Positions 1 through 9,151 of a stretch of 64,000 nt of DNA are shown here, one piece after another. The DNA lies in contig DATBGS010000165.1 in NCBI GenBank assembly GCA_036557885.1, forward strand, positions 1 through 64,000, written 5' to 3'. A program made the position numbers and the translations under genes. Position 1 is the first letter of the stretch; each line of letters opens with the position of its first letter. The DNA comes from DATBGS01 sp036557885. GTDB taxonomy: Bacteria > Chloroflexota > Ktedonobacteria > Ktedonobacterales > DATBGS01. Below the pieces are notes generated by a model. The model was not told where the DNA came from. It saw nothing but the letters and a program-made list of their open reading frames with translations, and did not search any database.

Positions 1-1128
1 AATGCCGAGCTTGATCTGCCTCGGCTGCTGCGTCAGGTCAATCAGGCGGCACTGCGGCTGGTCAACTGCTCGGTGAGCGCGCTGCTCATTCTGGACCCCA
101 CCAGCGAAGTGCTGATCGTCGAAGCGATGGAATATCACACCTCCAACGGCACCATGCCCCTCCAGGCACGCAGGTCGCTTGCTCTGGGCCAGGGTGTCGC
201 CGGATGGGTCGCGGGCAATGCCGTCTCCGTGATTGCCTATGTCTCCGGTAGTGACTCACGCTTCTCGCCAGACCAGATTGCCGCCGACGCCAGAGTGCTG
301 GGCATCAACCCCACTGTCCTCTGCTGCGTCCCGCTCGTGTTCAAGGGGCGCGTCATCGGCGTGCTGGAAACAGCGCATACCACCGCCGATGGCGGCTTCG
401 ACGCCCGCGACCTGGACCTGCTGCGCACGCTGGCAGCCCAGGCTGCTACTGCCGTCGCCAATTCTCGCCTCTATCAGGGCTTGCGTGAAGAACGCGACCG
501 CGTGATCAGCATGCAGGAAGACCTGCGCAAGCGCCTGGCACGCGACCTGCACGACGGTCCGGCCCAGGTGATGGCCTCCATCGCCATGCGTCTGGACTTT
601 GCGCGCAAGCTGGCGCAGCGCGAGCCAGAAAAGGTGGATGAGGAACTGCGCGGCATCAATGAACAAGTCCTGCGCGTCACACGCGACATCCGCGAGATGC
701 TCTTTGATCTGCGCCCGCTGGTGCTGGAGTCCGAAGGGCTGGCTGTTGCCCTGGAGCGCTTTTTTGAGCGTTTTCATTCGCTGGGTGGCCCCAAGCTGCA
801 TCTCCTTGGTCAATACCAGCAGCGGCTCCCGCATCACAGCGAAGCTACCGTCTTTGCCATCATCCAGGAAGCCGTCAACAACGCCCTCAAGCATGCCAAA
901 GCGCGCAACTGCTGGATCGAACTGCGCGAAGAACCCCGCTCGCTGCTGGTGAAAGTCAGCGACGACGGGGTCGGCTTTGACATGAACGCGATCAGGCAAA
1001 ACTATGCCCAGCGCGGCAGCCTGGGCCTGCTCAACATGCGCGAGCGCGCCAACCTGATAGACGCCATCTTTTCCATCCAGTCGCAACCGGGAAATGGCAC
1101 CACCATCACGCTCAACGTCCCCAGGTAA
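1..1128 (+). CDS. GAF-domain sensor histidine kinase, NarL/DegS type (5' end missing)
   Basis: Cytoplasmic signalling kinase that should phosphorylate a partner response regulator. The reading frame is open from base 1 and upstream codons (LPRLLRQVNQAALRLVN) read as normal GAF sequence, so the gene starts before the window; the GTG at 73 is probably not the real start. The first ~150 residues are a GAF sensor domain. A HisKA_3 dimerisation domain follows, with phospho-acceptor His in RDLHDGPAQ (codon 550-552). The ATPase domain shows the N box (EAVNNALKHA), the G1 box (DDGVGFD) and GLLNMRERA. No membrane segment is visible. No response regulator gene lies immediately downstream, so the partner is either upstream or elsewhere. 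Confidence 0.9.
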   Translation, partial: NAELDLPRLLRQVNQAALRLVNCSVSALLILDPTSEVLIVEAMEYHTSNGTMPLQARRSLALGQGVAGWVAGNAVSVIAYVSGSDSRFSPDQIAADARVLGINPTVLCCVPLVFKGRVIGVLETAHTTADGGFDARDLDLLRTLAAQAATAVANSRLYQGLREERDRVISMQEDLRKRLARDLHDGPAQVMASIAMRLDFARKLAQREPEKVDEELRGINEQVLRVTRDIREMLFDLRPLVLESEGLAVALERFFERFHSLGGPKLHLLGQYQQRLPHHSEATVFAIIQEAVNNALKHAKARNCWIELREEPRSLLVKVSDDGVGFDMNAIRQNYAQRGSLGLLNMRERANLIDAIFSIQSQPGNGTTITLNVPR

Positions 1129-1216
1129 TCGCCACAGCACAGATTTCCTCCGGCGCGGCCCAAAAGGTGCTACAATTGTTTGCATCTTTTTGGTACGGAG
1201 GAATCATTACTCTGCT

Positions 1217-2536
1217 ATGAGCGATGGACGTTATGGAGTAGCCATCAGCCCGAAAAATACCATCTTTGTCTCGCTCTGCTTTGAGGGACCAGATGTCTAT
1301 TCAACGGCTGGCGGACTCGGCACACGAGTTACTGAACTGACCGAAACGCTGGCCGAACTTGGCTACACCACGCACCTTATTTTTGTGGGCGACCCCACCA
1401 AGCTCGCCGTTGAAACGCGCGTGGGCGGCAAACTCATTCTCAAACGCTGGAGCCAATGGATCAGCAAATACTACCTCAGCGGCGTGTATGACGGCGAAGA
1501 AGCCAAAATCTATGACTACAACGAAAGCGTCCCGCCGCATATCGTCAAAGACATCGTCGAGCCAGCCGCCAAAGAAGGCAAGCTGGTCGTCGTCATGGGC
1601 GAAGACTGGCACACCACCGAAGTCATGGCGCGCCTCTCCGATCTGCTGCACTGGAACAACTTGCGCCAGAACGTCTTGCTGGTCTGGACGATCAACAGCC
1701 TGATGTCGCTGCACCGCATCAACTGGGGCCGCCTCAACTACACCACCGCTATCCTGACCGTTAGCCGCTATATGAAACACCGGCTCTGGAACTGGGGTGT
1801 CAACCCGCTGGTCGTGCCCAATGGCATCCCCCACCGCTACCTGGAGCCAGTCAAGGAAGAACACCACCAACATCTGCGCAAAATAGCGCAGCAAGGCGAC
1901 CCTGATCGCCTGGTCCTCTTCAAGATTGGCCGCTTCGACCCGGATAAACGCTGGATGATGGCAGTTGAGGCAGCCGCTCGCCTCAAATACAGCGGCCACC
2001 CCGTCACCATGATCATGCGCGGCGGCATCGAGCCACACGGCGGAGAAGTGCTCAGCCGCGCCCGACACCTCGGCCTGATCGTGCGCGACGTAGGCGCCGC
2101 TCGCCCATCTGTTGACGACTGTTTCCCTCTGCTGGAGCAAGCCGGGGAAGCCGACATCTATAACCTGCGCTTCTTTGTCCCCGAAGATTTCGTGCGCGCC
2201 TGCTATCGCGGCGCCGATGCGGTGCTCGCCAACAGCGGACATGAACCGTTTGGGCTGGTTGGTCTGGAGGTCATGGCAGCCTGCGGGCTGGCCTTCACTG
2301 GCTCAACCGGCGAAGACTATGCCGTCTCGTTCGAGAACGCCATCTGCCTGGAAACCGACGACCCCGACGAAATCGTCGGCTACCTGCTGCATCTTCAGCG
2401 CAACCGCGAGGAAGTCGAGAAAATCCGCCAGGCGGGGTATCGCACTGCCCAGGGATTCATCTGGGAGGAGGCCATCGAGAATCTAATTGGCAAACTCGGC
2501 TATCTTGCCCGCAAACAAAGCATTGTGCTTGATTGA
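1217..2536 (+). CDS. Glycosyltransferase family 4 protein, glycogen-synthase-like
   Basis: Predicted cytoplasmic GT-B sugar transferase of 439 residues. The N-terminus carries a glycine loop like that of glycogen/starch synthases (STAGGLGTRVTEL). The C-terminal half has the GT4 donor-binding E-x7-E motif (EPFGLVGLE). The ATG at 1217 was chosen because it follows GGAGG at about 1197-1202 and a TACAAT -10-like box near 1170; an earlier in-frame start at 1094 would overlap the kinase gene. The next gene is a GH57 enzyme on the same strand, so a role in alpha-glucan synthesis or remodelling is a reasonable inference. The acceptor and the exact nucleotide sugar cannot be read from the sequence. 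Confidence 0.85.
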   Translation: MSDGRYGVAISPKNTIFVSLCFEGPDVYSTAGGLGTRVTELTETLAELGYTTHLIFVGDPTKLAVETRVGGKLILKRWSQWISKYYLSGVYDGEEAKIYDYNESVPPHIVKDIVEPAAKEGKLVVVMGEDWHTTEVMARLSDLLHWNNLRQNVLLVWTINSLMSLHRINWGRLNYTTAILTVSRYMKHRLWNWGVNPLVVPNGIPHRYLEPVKEEHHQHLRKIAQQGDPDRLVLFKIGRFDPDKRWMMAVEAAARLKYSGHPVTMIMRGGIEPHGGEVLSRARHLGLIVRDVGAARPSVDDCFPLLEQAGEADIYNLRFFVPEDFVRACYRGADAVLANSGHEPFGLVGLEVMAACGLAFTGSTGEDYAVSFENAICLETDDPDEIVGYLLHLQRNREEVEKIRQAGYRTAQGFIWEEAIENLIGKLGYLARKQSIVLD

Positions 2537-2565
2537 CGATGGGTCATTGACTGCGGAGGAAAGAA

Positions 2566-2613
2566 GCATGCCGTTGTGTTTCAGGCAGATGCCTGCTCAG
2601 CGGCATGCTTTTT
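2566..2613 (+). terminator. Rho-independent terminator after the GT4 gene
   Basis: GCATGCCG pairs with CGGCATGC around an imperfect loop and is followed by TTTTT. It lies 30 bases past the stop of the glycosyltransferase, so GH57 is probably transcribed from its own promoter. Confidence 0.75.
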
Positions 2614-2738
2614 GCTGCATTTCTTCCGGTTATCCAGCCTGTAACCCAAAGTTTCTTGGTTCTACACCCCGCCAATGTATCATCCAAAGTGGGAACATTC
2701 TGGCATCAGAGCACGCATAGCGCAGAGAGGAACCGCTG

Positions 2739-4031
2739 ATGGCTCGCAATCTGGCAATTTACGCGGTAGTGCATCAACCCCGCCGACTCAAACTCCCGGC
2801 CCAACCCATTCCGCCCGGCGCCTCCATTGAAGAGATCACCCACTGCCTCTTTGATGAGCGCATGAACGAGCGCTATTTCCGCAAAGTAGCGGCCCAATGC
2901 TACTACCCAGCCACCGAGCAGTTCTTGCAGATGGCTCGCCAGGGCTTCAAGCTCAACCTGGGCATCTCACTCTCGTTCATGCGCCAGGCTGAAGCCTGGG
3001 ACCCCGCCCTGCTCAACCACCTCAAGGCGCTGGTAGCCCAGCCAAACGTGGAAGTCGTCGGGGTCGAACCCTATCACAGCTTTCTCTTCTTGCTGGACCT
3101 GCCGCTGTTTATCGAGCGCATGCACTGGATGGCAGGCGAACTCAAACGCATCTTTGGCAAACGCCCAACCGTCACCGATACCACCGAACTCTGCATGTCC
3201 TCCGCCGTGTATTGCGCGCTGGACCAGGCCGGGTTTACCGGCGCGCTCTTTGATGGCCGCCGCTGGGTGCTGGACTGGCGCGAGCCAACCCACCTCTATC
3301 ATTACTCAGGCAAGCTGAAACTGCTGCCGCGCCATCTGGACCTCAGCGACGATGTGGGCTATCGCTTCTCCAACCGCGCCTGGAAGGGCTGGCCGCTGCG
3401 CGCCGAAACTTACGCGCGCTGGCTGCGCGAAACAGCCGGCGATTTCGTGCTGATTGGCTGGGACTACGAAACATTTGGCGAGCATCAGCGCCGCGACACC
3501 GGCATCTTCCAGTTCCTTGACCGCCTGCCCCAGGAGTTTCAGCGCGTCGGACTGGAAACACGCACCGCCAGTGAAATCATCACCCAACTGGGCGAAAGCT
3601 CGTTTCACCTCCCGCTGCCCGTCTTTCCTTCCACCTGGGCTGGCAGCGGCGGCATGGACTTCTTCCTGGGGAACGACGCCCAGCAGCGTCTTTTTCAGTT
3701 GATGCTGCAAGCGCATCAACTGGCAAAACTGACTCAGCAGCCAGACCTGCTCGATCTGGCGCTCTGGCTGGAGCAATCGGACAACCTGCACCTCATTCAA
3801 TGGCATGGGCGCAGCGGCGCCGAATCCGACGTATCCCGCTACTTCACGCCCCGCGATTGGTGGGACTTAGGGCCAGCGGGCATCATTCGCGAGCAGCAGC
3901 AGGTCTATCAAAACTTTATTCGCGCGCTGGAAACATTCTTGCCAGGCAAGCCCAAGCCCACTACCAGAAAAAAAGCTACATCCAAGGATACGCCGCTGCT
4001 CACAGAGCCAGGTATAGAGATACGCTATTGA
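2739..4031 (+). CDS. Glycoside hydrolase family 57 protein
   Basis: Alpha-glucan-active enzyme (alpha-amylase, branching enzyme or glucanotransferase type) of 430 residues, shorter than most GH57 branching enzymes. It has a (beta/alpha)7-like N-terminal domain with conserved tracts VEPYHSF, DTTELCMSS (nucleophile Glu region) and WDYETFGEHQ (acid/base Asp region). The start follows AGAGAGG by eight bases. A possible promoter is TTGGTT / TATCAT about 60 bases upstream. It pairs with the GT4 gene before it. The C-terminus is Lys/Thr rich and its last codons overlap the convergent tlyA gene by 7 bp. Substrate is unresolved. Confidence 0.88.
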   Translation: MARNLAIYAVVHQPRRLKLPAQPIPPGASIEEITHCLFDERMNERYFRKVAAQCYYPATEQFLQMARQGFKLNLGISLSFMRQAEAWDPALLNHLKALVAQPNVEVVGVEPYHSFLFLLDLPLFIERMHWMAGELKRIFGKRPTVTDTTELCMSSAVYCALDQAGFTGALFDGRRWVLDWREPTHLYHYSGKLKLLPRHLDLSDDVGYRFSNRAWKGWPLRAETYARWLRETAGDFVLIGWDYETFGEHQRRDTGIFQFLDRLPQEFQRVGLETRTASEIITQLGESSFHLPLPVFPSTWAGSGGMDFFLGNDAQQRLFQLMLQAHQLAKLTQQPDLLDLALWLEQSDNLHLIQWHGRSGAESDVSRYFTPRDWWDLGPAGIIREQQQVYQNFIRALETFLPGKPKPTTRKKATSKDTPLLTEPGIEIRY

Positions 4032-4876
4032 GGGGCCGAAGTCTTTGAAGAATCCCTGAGGGGAAGCGCCTCCGCGCGCAGCACCTCTTCCACCTGCGAC
4101 AGGTCTACCAGCGCTTGCTCTCTGGCCTGCTTTTCCAGCCAGAGCAGATATTCGTGGTTCCCGTCGCGCCCGCGAATGGGAGAGGCGATCAGTCCCAGCG
4201 GAAAGAGCGGCTGCGCCTGGGCGGGCGCCCAGGCCAGCAGATCAAGCAGTACCTTGCGGCGCACCTCCGGGTCGCTGATCACCCCGGCCCCGCGATCAGC
4301 CTCCGCCTTGCCCGCCTCAAACTGCGGCTTGACTAGCGCCACTATCCAGGCGCCCGGCGTGGTTAATCTGGCGACCTGCGGCAAAACCAGTCGCAGCGAG
4401 ATAAACGACACATCAATTACCGCTGCCTGCGCCGGTTCGGGCAGCCGCTCCAGATGGCGAATGTTGGTACGCTCCATCACCACCACGCGCGCGTCGTTGC
4501 GCAGTTCCCAGGCCAGTTGCCCTTGCCCCACATCCACCGCGTAGACCAGCCGCGCCCCGCGCTGAAGCAGCACATCCGTAAACCCGCCCGTAGACGCGCC
4601 TACATCCAGACAGGCCAATCCCTGCGGAGCCAGGCCAAACGCATCCAGGGCGCGCTCCAGCTTCAGCCCGCCCCGGCTGGCATAGCGCAGTTCCCCCCGG
4701 CTATCACGCACCTCGCACACCGCGTCAGGCGCTACCAGCGTCCCCGGCTTGCTCACTTTCTGACCATTCACGCTGACATCCCCAGCCATAATCAGCGCCT
4801 GCGCCCGCTCCCGGCTGGGCGCCAGTCCGCGCTGCACCAACAATTGATCTATTCGCTCTTTTTTGCTTGCTGCCAT
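4025..4876 (-). CDS. tlyA: TlyA-type rRNA 2'-O-methyltransferase
   Basis: Probable 16S/23S rRNA ribose methyltransferase (TlyA family, known for modification at the subunit interface and capreomycin sensitivity in mycobacteria). Residues ~1-60 form an S4 RNA-binding domain (RIDQLLVQRGLAPSRERA). The FtsJ-like Rossmann domain follows: SRGGLKLE supplies the first catalytic Lys, DVGASTGGFTD is the SAM-binding loop, VALVKPQFE the second Lys, GNHEYLLW the C-terminal end. Length 283 is typical. It is convergent with the GH57 gene and divergent from the benzoate-CoA ligase operon. Confidence 0.92.
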   Translation of the reverse strand: MAASKKERIDQLLVQRGLAPSRERAQALIMAGDVSVNGQKVSKPGTLVAPDAVCEVRDSRGELRYASRGGLKLERALDAFGLAPQGLACLDVGASTGGFTDVLLQRGARLVYAVDVGQGQLAWELRNDARVVVMERTNIRHLERLPEPAQAAVIDVSFISLRLVLPQVARLTTPGAWIVALVKPQFEAGKAEADRGAGVISDPEVRRKVLLDLLAWAPAQAQPLFPLGLIASPIRGRDGNHEYLLWLEKQAREQALVDLSQVEEVLRAEALPLRDSSKTSAPQ

Positions 4877-4906
4877 ATGCTTCCCCTGGCGGCTTTTTCT
4901 TTCCCC

Positions 4907-4935
4907 TTGACCCTTCTCGCTTCAATAACTATACT
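4907..4935 (+). promoter_or_regulatory. Sigma-70-type promoter of the CoA-ligase operon
   Basis: TTGACC and TATACT are separated by exactly 17 bases. Transcription would begin near 4942, about 40 bases before the ligase ATG, which is preceded by GGGAGGG. Confidence 0.75.
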
Positions 4936-4982
4936 CTTAGACATAAACTGTTCGCTGGTCACGCTAAGGGAGGGTATCCACG

Positions 4983-6575
4983 ATGGCTGTCTCCACTACT
5001 GTGCCACAAATCGTCCTGCCAGACATCTACAACGCCGCCACCACATTCCTTGACCGCAATGTGGACGAAGGGCGCGGCGATCACGTCGCCATTTACTACG
5101 AAGACCAACGCTGGACCTATCGCCAGGTGCAGGCATTGGCGCATCGCGTGGGCAACGCCCTGCGGGGCCTGGGCATCGAACTGGAGCAGCGCGTCGCCCT
5201 GCTGCTGCTGGATTCACCGCAGTTTGCGGGCGCCTTCTGGGGCGGCATCAAAATGGGCGCCGTACCCATCCCTATGAATACCTCCCTGCGCCCGGCGGAT
5301 TACGTCTATATCCTCAACGACAGCCGGGCCAAAGTCTTGCTCATTCACGCCGCGCTCTGGCCGCAGATCGCCAGCGTGCGCGGCCAATTGCAATTTGTCC
5401 GTCAGATCGTCGTCGTTGGGCGCGACAAACTGGACGCGGGCGAAGCGCAGGCCGACCTGCTCGATTTTGACGCCTGGATTGCTGGGGCTTCAGAAGAATT
5501 GATTGCCGCCGAAACAAGTAAGGATGATCAGGCATTCTGGCTGTATAGTTCGGGCAGCACCGGCTTCCCCAAGGGCTGTGTCCATCTTCAGCATGATATG
5601 CTCGTCTGCAACGAACTCTACGCGCACCCCATCCTCAACATCACCGAGCGCGATATTACCTTCTCCGGCGCCAAACTGTACTTCGCTTACGGCCTGGGCA
5701 ACAACCTCTACTTCCCCTTCTCCGTCGGCGCCTCCGCCGTCTACTTTGCCGGACGGCCCATTGGCGAAGACTTGTTTAAAGTCATTGACCGCTACAAGCC
5801 CACCATCTTTTATGCCGTCCCCACGCAGTACGCCTCAATGCTTGCCATCCCCGATGCCGAAAAGCGCTTTGATTGCTCATCGCTGCGCGTCTGTGTCTCC
5901 GCCGGAGAACCGCTTCCCGCTGAATTGTACCGCCGCTGGAAAGAGCGCTTTGGCGTCGAGATTCTGGATGGCATTGGCAGCACCGAAATCTGCCATATCT
6001 TTATCTCCAACCGCCAGGGCCAGGTGCGTCCTGGAAGCTCCGGCACCGTCGTGCCTGGCTACGAAGCCAGAATTGCCGACGAGCATGGCAACCCCGTCCC
6101 GCAAGGCGAGATAGGCAACCTGCTCATCAAAGGCGACAGCACCTGCGCCTTTTACTGGAACAAGCACGAAAAAACCAAGCAGACCATCCAAGGCGAATGG
6201 GTTCAGACCGGCGACAAATATTACCAGGACGAGGATGGCTACCTCTGGTACGCCGGGCGCTCAGATGATATGCTCAAGGTGGGCGGCCAGTGGGTTTCAC
6301 CCATCGAGGTCGAAGCGGCACTGATCATGCACCCTGCCGTTCTGGAAGCCGCTGTGGTGGGCCACGCCGACACTGACGGACTGATCAAGCCCAAAGCCTA
6401 CGTCGTGCTTCAGCAGGGTCACACCGCCAGCGATACGTTGGTCGAAGAAATGAAAACCTTTGTCAAGAGCAAACTGGCATCGTTTAAGTATCCGCGCTGG
6501 GTCGAATGCGTCAGCGAGCTACCCAAAACAGCCACAGGCAAGATTCAGCGCTATAAACTCCGCGAACTGGCATAA
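4983..6575 (+). CDS. Benzoate-CoA ligase family protein
   Basis: Adenylate-forming enzyme that converts an aromatic (or similar) carboxylate, ATP and CoA to the acyl-CoA, AMP and PPi. Visible ANL motifs are the P-loop YSSGSTGFPKG, the aromatic/GSTE motif GIGSTEICHIFIS typical of benzoate-CoA ligases, the hinge YAGRSDDMLKVGGQWVSP, and the C-terminal catalytic Lys in PKTATGKIQRYKLR. The 530-residue length fits the family. It is the first gene of a tight operon with a GNAT protein 9 bp downstream, a hydratase-like protein and an acyl-CoA transferase, which supports organic-acid activation and breakdown. The true substrate (benzoate, hydroxybenzoate, or another acid) is not determined. Confidence 0.9.
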   Translation: MAVSTTVPQIVLPDIYNAATTFLDRNVDEGRGDHVAIYYEDQRWTYRQVQALAHRVGNALRGLGIELEQRVALLLLDSPQFAGAFWGGIKMGAVPIPMNTSLRPADYVYILNDSRAKVLLIHAALWPQIASVRGQLQFVRQIVVVGRDKLDAGEAQADLLDFDAWIAGASEELIAAETSKDDQAFWLYSSGSTGFPKGCVHLQHDMLVCNELYAHPILNITERDITFSGAKLYFAYGLGNNLYFPFSVGASAVYFAGRPIGEDLFKVIDRYKPTIFYAVPTQYASMLAIPDAEKRFDCSSLRVCVSAGEPLPAELYRRWKERFGVEILDGIGSTEICHIFISNRQGQVRPGSSGTVVPGYEARIADEHGNPVPQGEIGNLLIKGDSTCAFYWNKHEKTKQTIQGEWVQTGDKYYQDEDGYLWYAGRSDDMLKVGGQWVSPIEVEAALIMHPAVLEAAVVGHADTDGLIKPKAYVVLQQGHTASDTLVEEMKTFVKSKLASFKYPRWVECVSELPKTATGKIQRYKLRELA

Positions 6576-6584
6576 ACGTTTCAG

Positions 6585-7439
6585 ATGATGTTAGACGAAA
6601 AGCAGCAGCTTGCTGCTGTGGAAGCCAACTGGTGCGCCGCCTGGAAAAGCCTGAGCAGCGTGCGTAAAGCGCCCCGCTCGGTGGTGGAAGACACCGCCGA
6701 GTGGGTGCGCGTCTACACGCCCAACGGCCCGGATATGCTGCTCAACATCATCCTGCGCTTTCGGGCACACGCCCCGCTGCAACAATCCGACCTGGAGCGC
6801 GCCATTGCCCCGTACCGCCAGCATGGGCTGCCGTTTCAGTGGTGGCAAACGCTCGAAAGCAGCCCGCCAGGGCTGTCCCAGGCGCTGCGACGGCTGGGCA
6901 TGTATCCCTGGGGCAACGCCACCGCCATGACGCTGCCACTGGACGGCTGGCAGCCACCTGCCCGCGTCCTTCAGAACCCGCGTGTCACCATACGCAACGT
7001 GCCCATGAAGGACCAGGCAGGCCGCGCGAGCGCCCTGGAAGTGATCTGCACCGTCTTCAGCGTCCCGCCCGAATATATGTCGCGCTGGTGTACCATCAAT
7101 CCCTGTTTTCGCATCTACCTGGCCGAACTGGAGGGGCGTCCGGTGGCGGCAATGGCCCTGCTGCAAGATGGGGACGTGGCCGGGCTATATCACGTTGCCA
7201 CCCGCAGCCGCTACCGGCGTCAGGGCATCGCTGCGCGCATGATCGTGCAGGGGTTACAGGAAGCGATGGCGGAAGGCGCCACGCTGGGCGTGCTGACCGC
7301 TACTCCCGATGGGCAGCCGCTCTATGAGCAGCTTGGCTATCGCACCTGCGGCGTGATTGAACAATGGATGCCAGCCAACGCGCTGCTCAGCCAGTTGTAT
7401 TACGGCATGGGCCGCCAGGGGATGGAGCACCTGCTATGA
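6585..7439 (+). CDS. GNAT family N-acetyltransferase
   Basis: Predicted acyltransferase of 284 residues, about twice a single GNAT domain. The C-terminal half holds a clear acetyl-CoA pyrophosphate loop (TRSRYRRQGIAARM) and the closing strand LYEQLGYRTCG. The N-terminal ~140 residues look like a degenerate second GNAT-like fold. It begins 9 bp after the CoA ligase and ends with an ATGA overlap with the next gene, so it is translated with the operon. Acetyltransferases near CoA ligases sometimes acetylate the ligase's catalytic Lys and switch it off; that role is inference. No strong ribosome site is seen at either ATG (6585 or 6588). Confidence 0.8.
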   Translation: MMLDEKQQLAAVEANWCAAWKSLSSVRKAPRSVVEDTAEWVRVYTPNGPDMLLNIILRFRAHAPLQQSDLERAIAPYRQHGLPFQWWQTLESSPPGLSQALRRLGMYPWGNATAMTLPLDGWQPPARVLQNPRVTIRNVPMKDQAGRASALEVICTVFSVPPEYMSRWCTINPCFRIYLAELEGRPVAAMALLQDGDVAGLYHVATRSRYRRQGIAARMIVQGLQEAMAEGATLGVLTATPDGQPLYEQLGYRTCGVIEQWMPANALLSQLYYGMGRQGMEHLL

Positions 7440-8218
7440 GCACCTCCTCATCCTCAGAGCCGCCCGCGCCGGAGGATATGCCTGTCCCATCATCTGCGCC
7501 CCCATCCGCTGCCCCAGCCAGACGCCTCCAGATACAGGAAAGCCAGCACAGCCTGCGCCTGACGCTCAGCCCGCCGCTGGAGGCCGCCACCCTCGCGGAA
7601 CTCAGCCACGTTCTGGAAAACTGGAATCCGCCACCAACGCTCTGCGCGCTGGTGCTGCACCTCGCGCCGCCTGCATCTGCCGCCAACGGCCTGCATACGG
7701 GCAGCAGCGAGGCTTCCAACACGAAAAGCGTACATGAGACGCGCCAGGGGCGCGTGCGCGAGCGCGCCCTCATCGTCGCCCAGGAACGCGCGCTGGCGGC
7801 GCTGCACAAGGTGAGCGCGCCCATCCTGGGGGTTGCGGCTGGCACAGTGCTGCCAACGGGCTGCGCGCTCCTCTCAGCCTGTGATCTGCTGCTGGCCGCC
7901 GAAGACACCGTGTTCCATGCCAATGGAGGCGCCGCTGCCCTGGCTTATCGCGCCCCCGCACCGCGCCTGGGGGCTGTTGCCCCGCCCACCGAGCGACTGA
8001 GCGCCCATCAAGCCTACCGCCAGGGCTTGCTCACCTGGCTGGCCCCACAGGAGCAGATCGAAGCCGAAACCGGGCGCATTCTGCGCCTGCTGCAAGACAA
8101 ACCGCCCGCAGCCCTGGCGCTGGCTCGACGCGCAGTGCTCCTGGGTCTGGCGCATCGAAGCGACCCGGCGCAGGCGCTTGAACAGATTGGAGAACAGATG
8201 CTTCATGCCCAGCACTAA
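7436..8218 (+). CDS. Enoyl-CoA hydratase/isomerase-like protein (divergent)
   Basis: A crotonase-fold protein of 260 residues. The best landmark is AGTVLPTGCALLSACDLLLA, which matches the oxyanion-hole and helix region of crotonases, but the usual glycine pattern and catalytic Glu positions are not convincing. The first ~35 residues are Ser/Pro rich and the segment around residues 85-105 looks like an inserted linker. The ATG at 7436 overlaps the GNAT stop (ATGA), so coupling is likely. It may be a catalytically altered member or a structural partner of the CoA-transferase encoded next. Confidence 0.7.
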   Translation: MSTSSSSEPPAPEDMPVPSSAPPSAAPARRLQIQESQHSLRLTLSPPLEAATLAELSHVLENWNPPPTLCALVLHLAPPASAANGLHTGSSEASNTKSVHETRQGRVRERALIVAQERALAALHKVSAPILGVAAGTVLPTGCALLSACDLLLAAEDTVFHANGGAAALAYRAPAPRLGAVAPPTERLSAHQAYRQGLLTWLAPQEQIEAETGRILRLLQDKPPAALALARRAVLLGLAHRSDPAQALEQIGEQMLHAQH

Positions 8219-9125
8219 AGTGATGACCATGCGCGAGGCTGTTGAGCGCTTCATCCCCGATGGCGCATCGGTGGCCCTGGGGCTGGCCCTGGAGCCGCTG
8301 ATTCCGTTCGCCGCCGGGCACGAGTTGATCAGGCAGCAGCGCCGCAACCTGACCTTGATTGGTCCCATCTCCGACATCCTTTTTGATCAACTGATCGGCG
8401 CGGGCTGCGCGCACAAAGTGCAGGCGGCCTGGGTGGGCAACGTCAGCGAAGGGCTGGCCCACAACTACCGCCGCGCCGTCGAGCAGGGCATCCCACACCC
8501 GCTCACCGTTGAGGAGCACAGCAACTTCAGCATTGCGCTGAGCTTGCTGGCCGCTGGTCTGGGCGCGCCCTATCTGCCCACAAAATCGCTCCTGGGCAGC
8601 GACATTCCCGCGCAAAACGGCACCTTTCGCCAGAGCAGCAACCCCTGGACGGGCGACCCGCTGCTGCTCATTCCCGCCATTCGCCCGGACGTGACCGTCC
8701 TGCATGTGCAGCGCGCCGATGAGGACGGCCACGCGCATGCCTGGGGCAGCCTGGGCATCTGCGAGGAAGCGGCGCTGGCAGCAGAAGGCATCATTTTGGA
8801 GGCGGAGGAAATCGCCCCGCGCGAGACGCTGCTCAGCGACCCCAACCGGGTGATCGCGCCCGCCTTTAAGGTGCTAGCCGTCGTCCACGAGCCAGGCGGC
8901 GCGCATCCCGCGCCAGTCCAGGGCTGCTATAACCGCGACCACGCCTTTTACCGCGAATATCACCAGCAGACGCGCACCCTGGACGGCTTCCACGCCTGGC
9001 AAGAACACTGGATTACCGGCGTCGCCAACCGCCAGGAGTATCTGGCACGCCTGGGCAGCGAGCGCTGGGACGCCCTGGCAATCAAAACGCACCGCTACGC
9101 CGCGCCGGTAGATTACGGATACTAA
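8205..9125 (+). CDS. Acyl-CoA transferase / IpdA-like subunit A
   Basis: Alpha-subunit of a family I CoA-transferase (glutaconate CoA-transferase / IpdA type), 306 residues. Recognisable tracts are MREAVERFIPDGASVALG, a glycine-containing core, and ADEDGHAHAWGS, typical of this family. It overlaps the preceding stop by 14 bp; GGAG at 8189-8192 favours the ATG at 8205, although 8223 is possible. Its partner subunit follows 26 bp downstream. Family members either move CoA between acids or, as in mycobacterial IpdAB, open a ring by hydrolysis; the sequence alone does not separate these. Confidence 0.85.
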   Translation: MPSTKVMTMREAVERFIPDGASVALGLALEPLIPFAAGHELIRQQRRNLTLIGPISDILFDQLIGAGCAHKVQAAWVGNVSEGLAHNYRRAVEQGIPHPLTVEEHSNFSIALSLLAAGLGAPYLPTKSLLGSDIPAQNGTFRQSSNPWTGDPLLLIPAIRPDVTVLHVQRADEDGHAHAWGSLGICEEAALAAEGIILEAEEIAPRETLLSDPNRVIAPAFKVLAVVHEPGGAHPAPVQGCYNRDHAFYREYHQQTRTLDGFHAWQEHWITGVANRQEYLARLGSERWDALAIKTHRYAAPVDYGY

Positions 9126-9151
9126 GTTTTCATCAAACTGGAGCGCACTCT